In this document: piece after piece, positions 56,193 through 64,000 of the stretch
How positions within the stretch are numbered: the stretch's first letter is position 1
Layout: the number at the start of each line of letters is the position of its first letter
Assembly (NCBI GenBank): GCA_011503125.2
Contig: WWBZ02000022.1
Location: forward strand, 3,906,001-3,970,000
Length of the DNA stretch: 64,000 nucleotides
From: Botryosphaeria dothidea
Lineage: Eukaryota > Ascomycota > Dothideomycetes > Botryosphaeriales > Botryosphaeriaceae
Reading direction: 5' to 3'
The notes under the pieces: model-generated
What the model saw: the letters and a program-made list of their open reading frames with translations, nothing else
Database searches by the model: none
Told to the model about the DNA's origin: nothing
Made by a program: the position numbers and the translations under genes

Positions 56193-58485
56193 AAAGGGAT
56201 AGATACTATCTGGTGACGCACGGATTATGGCGTTATTGCTGGATTTTGATCCGACGCGGCGTTTTTGGGTTCAAGGCAACTGTAGGGTTGGGTTGTGATG
56301 TTTTTCTGCCATTCAAATTTATTTTTCATGTCCACGAGGCAACTTTTGGATGCATCTTCCGCCTGATTCAGCTGGCAGGGCACAGTTCACTGTGTTCAAC
56401 CACTTTCTTCACGCGTTCACATTTTTAAGTGACCTTTCTCGGAAAAACAAGATATACTCCGCCCATACATAGGAGACTGATGCTGTACACGACATCACAT
56501 TCCAGATCAACTGTCAAAGGAGTGAGATGGCTGAACTCACCACAACCTTACTGTCTCGATTTTGGCCATGATTAACGTATATAAATACCTGTCTTCAATA
56601 ATTCCTAGAAATGGTGAGCGGCCGTATAAAGAACGCTTCAAGCGCCGGTGTGCTCAATCAGCGGAAGGACTCTCCAAAGTGAATTCGCTCTTAGTGAAGA
56701 GGCTCGACTAAAAGGTATGGCAGAGATCTGGAGTGACCTATGGTGTGATAGCTGTCTGGCGGGCAGCAAATTGTTGTAAATCATATATGGTAAAAAACGC
56801 CGTGAGCTTTAAGCGTAAGGTAGTGACCGCAACTTGGCACCTAAAGGAGAATTTATGATCAGGGTTCTCTGACTCACGAGGCCGGAGAGGCCCAGCGTAG
56901 CCACGTAGTCCAGACTGACTTCGCTGCTACGCATTAAGTCGCGGATTAAACTTTGTTGAATGCGCTAGGTTTTCTGCCGTAATCTTTAATAGAGCACTCC
57001 GCGAGAAACGGAGATTGAGACCTTCATCACTGTTGTTTGGTAGGGAAAAGAGAAAGAACATAGAATCCTGGCGGTTGTACTTGCTTAGGTAGGCTTGTTT
57101 GTGACGTACATAGCTCCGTATAAGTGTGCTCGGTGTTTAGTACCGTCGGTATTTAATAATGCAAAGTGTCGGGGTACGCTGCTGCGAAGAGCAAAGTACA
57201 AAAAGATAGTGTTAAGGGTTTCAAGAAACGGAGACGAGCTGTTTACAAGATAGCAGTGAGCTCTAAGGGCTGTTCCGAGAATAGTCAAGATCCCCAACTG
57301 TCCTTTTCGAAAAGTATACTACTAGTTAGGGGTTTCGATCCGCGATTCTGCTCATAAAAAGCAAGTCGAAGACCTACCGGAATTATTCAGCTCTCACCGG
57401 CCGTGGAAAGTAACCGCCGGTGGATCGGAGCCAGTGGACACGTCCCAGCATCTCCAAAAGTAAAATCATAACAACGGAGATCGATAATAGCTGCAGTGCC
57501 TTCAAGAATCAAACTTTATAAGAGAAGCTCGGATCCCGGAGCTCAGCCGTTCCGATCTGAGACTGGTTGCACAGAGGGGTACTGCAGCTGAGGGTTACGC
57601 AGCGCCGGATGCGGCACTTCCACAGACAAGCCAGGCAAGACTGTTATGGAGCGTCGAAATTCTCGTTCGGATAGCTTCGTCATTGAAAATGCAATGCACT
57701 TGCGTCCTACAGACGCTTCATTACCCACGAAGTAATGTTTGGTAACGACTACTGCCTTTGAGTGTTAGCTGCAAGTCCCCTCTGTATTGGCAGGCAGGTG
57801 GAGACCCAGAAAGGCGCCATGCATCTGCGACCTGCAAGCCCACACGGGTCGGAGAATTCAGCGAAGACTCGCACGAGCAACGGCTTGTCATGAGAAAAAG
57901 AAAATCCGATTGAGGATCTACAAGTGAACTGCAGTGAACACAAGGCCACAAAGATAGATCCTTATAGGGATACAACACAAGATAAGGACATGGAGTTTTA
58001 GCTGTCGCGCGAAAGAAAGCATACAAAGTTTGTCAGCACGTTGGTTTTCGAAAAACCCCTCCAACTCCATGTACTTTCCCTGTCACGTAGCTCCTGCACT
58101 CACTTAACGCTAGGTAAGAGACACATCGCTGTCTTGGCCGGTGCCTTGAGCTGTGAGCAATGAGATCTGTAATATTGAACACTTGGAGCGCCTGTGAAAC
58201 CAACGCACGAGATCGGTTGGGTTTGTAAGCAATGCCAAAGATAACCATGGGTAGCGGTGCTAAGAGTGTGAGACCGAGATGCATCGATCCAGTAGCCTTG
58301 AAGCACAGTACCTCGATTGGCTCGCATTCGCTCTGGTTCCGTGCCTATCGCATACCATCATGAGCTTTTAAGTTGTCCGTACTTGGAAAGGCAGAGGCAT
58401 GTTCCACCCCCGCAGTAACAGTTCCCGAGCGCCTGTACCACGTCTGGCCCCCGAATTCTCAAACGTCGTCCTTAATGTCCGCACA
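56193..58485. other. Gene-poor, AT-rich island (left part)
   Basis: 2.3 kb after PRI2 with many stops in all frames and no frame above about 100 codons. No domain, RNA or clear repeat recognised. Composition differs from the GC-rich housekeeping block before it, and it leads into transposon remains. Confidence 0.5.
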
Positions 58486-58563
58486 CGTGGAGGATACCTC
58501 ATCTTGAGTGTCTATGTCGACGATATTAAGATACTTGGAAAGTCATCTGGACCTTATTGGTAG
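58486..58563 (+). mobile_element. Possible Copia reverse-transcriptase relic
   Basis: The frame reads RGGYLILSVYVDDIKILG, matching the reverse-transcriptase catalytic box (hydrophobic-YVDD-hydrophobic) of Copia elements, and stops after 26 codons. No other reverse-transcriptase motif is readable around it, so it is a small fragment at best. Confidence 0.35.
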
Positions 58564-58729
58564 AATACTTAAGGTGGCCTATCCTCAGATTGCACCTATG
58601 ATTGGGAGACTAGTAATAGATGCGCTGCTAGCAATGGTTGGTAGTGGACAACTAACAATAGTTAGTACGGGACAACTAGCAAAGGCTATTAGGAAACAGT
58701 CAACAGGTAGTCATCTGGACCTTATTGGT
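58541..58729. repeat. 21-bp direct repeat pair
   Basis: The 21 bases at 58541-58561 recur exactly at 58709-58729, 168 bp apart, followed in both by a purine and GAATA. Probably an internal duplication inside old element sequence. Confidence 0.85.
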
Positions 58730-58745
58730 GGAATAGATGATTCTG

Positions 58746-58750
58746 ATGGA
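58746..58750. repeat. Target-site duplication, left copy
   Basis: ATGGA directly before the LTR start; identical to 59236-59240. Confidence 0.8.
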
Positions 58751-59235
58751 TGTTACGGCACAGCCTTCACAGAGTCGGGATAGGATAGGAAAGGAAGCAA
58801 GCGGGGCGCAGACACGCGCCATGAAGACCCACCATGAGTCACGTGTATCACGTGATGCCAAGGAATTGATCCCTTTGATCCCGCATGCCTCAGGCATTAA
58901 GGGACAGATCAATAAGATCAAGACAACATTGATCTGTCTGATCCATACGCTCCTGCCCAAGAGGCAATACAGATCAAACAGATCAATATTAGATTGTAGA
59001 CACTCTCCTACGTGTATATAAACCACACTTATTAGATAGCTTTGACCTTCGTGGTCAACTTCGCAATAGAATTTGGACTCTATTGGTAATAAGGCCTTCG
59101 CACGCAGTGCTTAGTCTTCCGTCGTCTACTCGTTCCTCACGTACCTCTTCTTGTACCCACTCAAGGAAAACCCTTCGACAGGTTTCCACCCTCTTTGGTG
59201 TTTGGATCCTTAGAGGTAGAGGCCCGCTCGTTACA
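58751..59235 (+). mobile_element. Solo LTR of an LTR retrotransposon (485 bp)
   Basis: Begins TGTTACGGCA and ends CTCGTTACA, i.e. TG...CA with near-inverted ends (TGTTACG versus TGTAACG when the end is reversed). Both sides carry the same 5 bp, ATGGA, as expected from integrase insertion of a Ty1/Copia- or Gypsy-type element. A TATA box (TATATAAA) is at 59015-59022, two CACGTG motifs at 58840 and 58849, and an 11-bp perfect inverted repeat at 58903-58913/58928-58938. No internal gag/pol lies between paired LTRs, so it is a solo LTR left by recombination. Strand is inferred from the TATA position. Confidence 0.82.
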
Positions 59236-59240
59236 ATGGA
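59236..59240. repeat. Target-site duplication, right copy
   Basis: ATGGA directly after the LTR end; matches 58746-58750. Confidence 0.8.
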
Positions 59241-61720
59241 CGGGAACTAGACTTTTAATAAACCATGATTGCGCAAGCGGTTGTGTCCAGAGTCGCGACG
59301 ACAATGTGAAGTCTTGCGATAGTGTATTGCCAAAGTTAGCCAAGCTTTCGCGGGGCAACCGGATTTCCAAGATTTTCGTCATGCCCCCATTGTCGATCGA
59401 TTTGAAGTCTGGTTGAGATGGCGGGAGCCGACTGACCACGCGTATGATTGTGGAGAAAAGTGACGCTAGAGTGAAGCCTGCCGGCACAGCAGGCCAGGGG
59501 ATTGGGGGGGGGGTTGGGTTTGATTTACAAGACACGGATTCAGTCATGTACGGTTGGCGCAGGAAGATGACTTCTTACTGCGGGATATTTCGGAAAATCA
59601 AGGGACCGGAGGTCATCCCGCAGGAAGGGTTCCAGAAGCTGACGTGACTCACTGCTGGAACTGACCTTATCAAAGTCATCTGAAGGCGTGATCCACCTGG
59701 CCAAGATCAACACGTGGAGAGAATCCAGTGCCACGGATTGCGCTTCGGCATGGGCCGATGGGGCGATGATTGGCGATAGCAAATGCCTATTCTTGGGCAC
59801 ATCTAATGTAATCTTTCCGGAGCAGCTTTCCCCACACAGCGCGCGAATGCTACCGCCCGTTTTTCCGGCCCCATGCCAGCAGAGATAAGGCTGAACGAAG
59901 TGTCTGAGGTAACCCTTACCTGGGTCCATGATGGCGTGACCCTAACAAGTGCGTTGGGCAAACGCTTGATGGAGCTGCGACGCTCAACGGTCTATTGAGG
60001 AAGGCTGAGGGGACCCGTAGGATGAATGGAGACCAAGCGCCTAGGCTGCTACAAGCGGGGATGTACATTGCCGCATCAATCAGCCACCAACACTGGCTGG
60101 AATTCAATCACTAATCTCCGCAGCGATTCTCGATTCACACCTTTTCCCATGATAGTTGAAATGGGGACTGATACCGACTCCAAGGTCAGGAGGGTGATAG
60201 CGTAGCACAGAAACCAAGTACCGAAACAAAAACATACCGACAGAGAGGCGCAATGCTGTGTGACGCAGAATCGGCTCAAGTGTAAGGGTCAAGCTGGAGT
60301 GCAGACGACAGGTTCCAGAATAGGCATTAGCAAAATGCTTGAAGGCGGCTGAAGTAGAATTCAGCGGGAGGCTTTAGATCTACGCAGCCGTCCGGTAGCG
60401 AAAGCAGGCAGGCCTTAGATCCCGCGCATAAAGTCCGTCCACACAACCACGGAAGTACATAACCAAGGCGTGACAAGTTTACGAGTGGCCAAGCTCGGCC
60501 GAGGCCTGTTATGCCGGATGTCGCAGGTGAAGGGGATCCTTCGATAAAGTGCTTTGCTGTTCTCCGATCGAGCAAAGCAATCGGCAGGAACAGACGCGGG
60601 TCATGAGCAGAGAATTGATACAGTGGTACCCGGGGGGACTCGAAGATTCAGACTGGGCCTGGCAAGTATGGTGCCAGGAGAAGTTCGCGCAGCTGTGGAG
60701 CGTTATGGCGGCAATTTGTGCCAAGCGATGACGACGGAGGCGTGGCAGAATGAGAACGGAGAGGAGGCAGAAGGGAAGGAGATAAGGCAGGCAGAGAATG
60801 GGAGCGGAAGGGTCGGCCGAAGAGCGGTTGACTGAGCAAGCGACGGGCGCGTTGGCGTTGTCGAGGTGTGTGCGGTTGTCAGAGGAATTTGGCAGGCGGC
60901 GGACATTGCCCGTCGGCTCTCCGCAGTGCGCTAGTCCCGCTGGGGACTGGCGCCGCCAACCGCCCGTGCAACTCAGGGCCGCATCGTTGCGCACCATCTC
61001 CACCTCGACCATTCTGCTTGACTGCCGAGCAGAACGACGCGTATCTGCCGAGCTTCCACGTCGTACACTGCTATCCGCCACACCAACGTCGCTCAACAGA
61101 CAACTTCTGCTCCGCACAGTCTCTGCGTCCATGGTCCTGTCAGATACCATTGCGGAATTCTGCAACATCCGCATTGGGCGAAGCTTGACAAGGAATGGTG
61201 GCAAGCGCTGACGGTGAAACAGAGACTTCCCCATGCTGGCGATCCCTGCTGCCCATGCAGATCCTCTCACTCAGCACTGGTGCCTTTCCACCTCTCTCCG
61301 CCCTCCAAAACGCGCCCGGACTTCGGGTCGTGGGGCGGAGTAACTGCTCTAAGCTGAAGTGATGCGTTCTCTCTGGATGCCTCGCTCACCGCTGCCCTTC
61401 CCCGAAATGGTGAGACTTTGACGAGACATCTGTACCATAGCCCTCCAGACGCCCTGCTATGTGGTCAGAAGAGCTCCCATACCAAGCCTTTGGGGGTTTC
61501 CCGAATGTCCGAACCGCCCCATCGGTTCTGATATTTATACCAAATACCTGACCCTCCCCGTGCGTCACATGTGTGCTAGCTCTCTCTTTTCTTCCTCATC
61601 CATTTAATCCATTACGCTTCCATACCTATTGTGTCCCCTAGCTACCGCCTACCCCCCTGTCCTGATCGGTACTCTTTTCATACCACCTCCTGGGCGTAAA
61701 GCCTATTATTTCCTTTCAGT
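59241..61720. other. Gene-poor island (right part) and P450 promoter
   Basis: 2.5 kb. Minus-strand frames 59929-59540 (129 codons) and 61270-60509 (253 codons, Arg/Ser-rich) have no domain. A run of ten G lies at 59504-59513. The last few hundred bases before 61721 are pyrimidine-rich, typical of a fungal core promoter. Confidence 0.5.
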
Positions 61721-63800
61721 ATGGCTTTCCTCACTTTTCTTGCTGCTTTCGCCATTGCCGGCCTGCTTGCATTAATCAAGCTCGCCCTTTTCCCCGCAAA
61801 ACCAAGGATACCCAAGGGCTTGAAGGCTCTACCAGGTCCGAAAGGTTAGTTCCAGTGACATCAAGCTTTTCAACCCTTCAGACCGTTGACAAGATCTGCA
61901 GGCTACCCGGTTCTCGGTTCAGTGCCAGATGTTCCCGAACAAAACAGTTACATCAAGTTTTATGAGTGGTCGAAAGAATATGGTCCCATTTACCAGGTAG
62001 ATCTCGCTGGTAGCAATCATGTTTGGATCTCTACCGACGAGGTCGCCCGCGACCTTTTGTCGAAGAAGGCCGCGATTTACTCGGACCGCCCCCATATCCC
62101 CGCCCTCCTGCATGACAACAGGACGAGCGCAGAATATCTTCCTTTGATGAGCAAGAATCGTGAGTTAAATCCAGGCTGTCACTTCAGAAATCTTTTATTG
62201 ACCTTCCACAGCACACTGGTCGCGACAGAGGAAGGTTGCGACATACATCATGCGCGAGTCGAAGCTGAACACTTTCTACCGCTACCCCGAGCTTGAGTCA
62301 ATCCGACTCCTCAAGGAGCTCATCGATGAGCCGCACCATTACAACCATGCTCTTGAGTCTTTCATCTCGCGAGTTACATGCAGACTGGCGTGGGGTCATG
62401 CTGAAGCCAGTGATGAGCTCAAGCAGCGCGCACGTGAACTCCTGATTTCCGTCTCCCCCACCGGCCATCTTGCCAACAAGATTCCTTTCATCATGAGCCT
62501 TCCCGACTGGCTGTCTCCTGCAAAGGCTTGGGAGCGCAAGAGACAACGGACTGAGCGCAAGTGGTTTGAAATCATGCAAGGCCAGGTGAAGAAGGATATT
62601 GAGGAGAAGCGCGAAGCCCCCAGCTGGATGAAGACCCTCCTCGGCACCTGGAACAAGTGGGACTTTTCTTACGACCTCGAGGGCGCTTTCTGCGTTGGAA
62701 TGCACGGAATCGCCGGCGCACTCACCATCGCCGCCCCTATGCAGACTTTCTGTCTTGCAATGTGCCATTACCCGCAATACCTGCCAATTCTGCACGAGGA
62801 GCTGGATCGCGTCTGCGGTAACAGACTCCCTCGTGCTGAAGACCGGCCAAATCTTCCTGTTCTCCGTGCCTTCATCCGAGAGGTGATGCGCTGGCGTCCC
62901 CCCGTCCCGACTGGAATTCCGCACTTCCTGATCCAGGATGATGAATATAACGGCTACCACATTCCCGCTGGTAGCGTCATGCATCCTCTTGAATGGTAAA
63001 TTTCCCCCGCTCTAATTCGTGTTAACAGATACTAATCAAGTTCCAGGGCCATCGCCCGCGACCCCGAGCTCTTCCCCGACCCCGATACCTTCAACCCCAT
63101 GCGCTGGCTCGACCCCAAGTACCCGACCTACCGCGAGCCGCTGACGGAGCACCCCAACATCGTCAACATCACGCAATTCGGCTATGGCCGGCGGCTGTGC
63201 CAGGGCCAAGCCGTCGCCGACGAGGACCTCTTCATCGGCCTGGGCGCGTTGGCTTGGCTGTTCGACATTAAGAAGAACGCCGCCGAACCCGCCTCTCCCT
63301 ACGCCAACGAGAAGGCCAGCATTTCGAACGAGGAGCTCAGCGCCGGTGTCTACACCGACGAGGCTGCTCGCAACGACAGCGTGGTCGGCGCCGAGTCCGT
63401 CGTCGCTACGTCCACTGAGTACGCGGCCGCGGCGGCCGCGCCAGAGACACATCCTATCATGTCTCCGACGTCGCCATCCGTCTCGGAAAAGGCGCCTGGC
63501 GCTTGGCCGATCAAGAACGCCGATGCTGTGGCGCACGAGCAGTGGGAGAAGCAGCAGCAGCAGGAGGTTAAGAAGAGCAGCAGCATCAAGAAGCTAGTCG
63601 ATCCCACCCTTGACTACACGCACCTGCTGATCGCGAAGCCGAAGCCATTCGAGTTCAGCTTAACGGTGAGAGAGAGCATGGGGCACAGAAAGGAGTTGGT
63701 GGAGCAGCTGTTCGAGGAGAAGAGGAGGGAGGGCGAGTTTACCGAGGGAAAGAGCTATTGGGATGGAAAGGGCCCGGAGTTTGGGTGGGTCAAGGTGTGA
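61721..63800 (+). CDS. Cytochrome P450 monooxygenase with a C-terminal insertion
   Basis: Predicted 639 residues (family usual about 500-530); exons 61721-61844, 61902-62159, 62212-62995, 63047-63800; introns 57, 52 and 51 bp. N-terminal ER anchor MAFLTFLAAFAIAGLLALIK, then LPGPKGYPVLGSVPD. The ExxR motif is in FIREVMRWRPPVPTG, the PERF-like region in FNPMRWLDPKY, and the haem loop FGYGRRLCQGQ has the iron ligand Cys440. The I-helix, usually A/G-G-x-D/E-T-T, reads AGALTIAAPMQ, lacking the acid-Thr pair that shuttles protons, so oxygen chemistry may be unusual. Residues about 466-572 form a low-complexity insertion (Ala run, Gln run, Ser/Glu) before the usual end LDYTHLLIAKPKPFEFSL. Fungal class II enzyme needing a reductase; substrate unknown. 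A secondary-metabolism cluster beyond the right edge is possible. Confidence 0.92.
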
Positions 63801-64000
63801 GGGAGGATCTTTCTGCTCCTTTTGGTTCGGGATATTGATGAGGGGTTAATGATATGGTCTTTTCTTGCATGGCGGCGGGCGGTCGTCTCTTATTTTCTTC
63901 AAATATCGCTTCTGTTGATTGCTCTTGAATGGTGTAGGACTACGGTCAGAATGAAACTTTAGACTAGCCCTCTACACTGCTATCGATACCTGAGGTTACC
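63801..64000. other. P450 3' flank
   Basis: 200 bp of T-rich 3' UTR-like sequence; no gene seen. Confidence 0.6.

Noticed and set aside
57301..57360. tRNA-like GGTTTCGATCC sequence
   Set aside because: The bases after the loop do not pair with those before it; no other arm found.
60509..61270. 253-codon minus-strand frame
   Set aside because: No domain, Arg/Ser/Cys-rich, GC-biased stretch before the P450.

Overview
The window comes from a filamentous ascomycete nuclear genome. Evidence: almost every gene has short spliceosomal introns (mostly 50-70 bp, GT...branch...AG), and the gene set is fungal (a NUC-1/PalcA-type bHLH regulator, a fungal G-protein gamma subunit with a CAAX end, Dcr2-type phosphatase, DUF2457-like protein, microsomal P450). 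A Dothideomycete is my best guess, but this is inference. I see no convincing complete tRNA, no rRNA, CRISPR array or bacterial-type operon.

Layout. 0.6-2.9 kb: Ca2+-regulated mitochondrial aspartate/glutamate carrier (minus). 4.7-5.7 kb: a stand-alone gene that looks derived from a Copia-type protease region (minus). 6.3-7.5 kb: class II mitochondrial-type sirtuin (minus). 8.1-10.5 kb: phosphate-regulator-like bHLH factor (minus). 13.3-13.7 kb: G-gamma, in three small exons (minus). 15.3-18.7 kb: eIF3a (plus), first intron GC-AG. 19.6-21.2 kb and 25.2-26.7 kb: two unrelated alpha/beta hydrolases. 27.1-30.0 kb: a small C2H2 zinc-finger protein and a 640-residue membrane-anchored protein of unknown function. 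31.6-33.0 kb: NAD(P)-dependent epimerase-like enzyme, beside a broken membrane-protein relic. 34.4-35.6 kb: SAR1 GTPase in eight exons. 36.4-38.7 kb: acidic DUF2457-like protein. 43.9-46.8 kb: 884-residue multipass membrane protein. 49.1-56.2 kb: a compact housekeeping block (DCR2, mitochondrial-type tRNA m1A methyltransferase, PHO13-like phosphatase, primase large subunit PRI2). 61.7-63.8 kb: cytochrome P450.

Gene-poor stretches separate these blocks (about 10.5-13.3, 21.2-25.2, 38.7-43.9, 46.8-49.0 and 56.2-61.7 kb). The last holds a complete 485-bp solo LTR with perfect 5-bp target-site duplications, next to a small reverse-transcriptase-like relic.

The genes are mostly independent housekeeping functions: ER export (SAR1), translation (eIF3a), replication (PRI2), mitochondrial metabolism (carrier, sirtuin, tRNA methyltransferase), phosphate metabolism (bHLH factor, PHO13-like) and signalling (G-gamma). 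The most unusual observation is that two introns in unrelated genes (26,007-26,070 and 44,995-45,059) share about 80% of their sequence end to end, the mark of introner-like elements, i.e. introns that multiply. All splice models were made by eye from reading frame, splice signals and family conservation; no alignment or RNA evidence was available.
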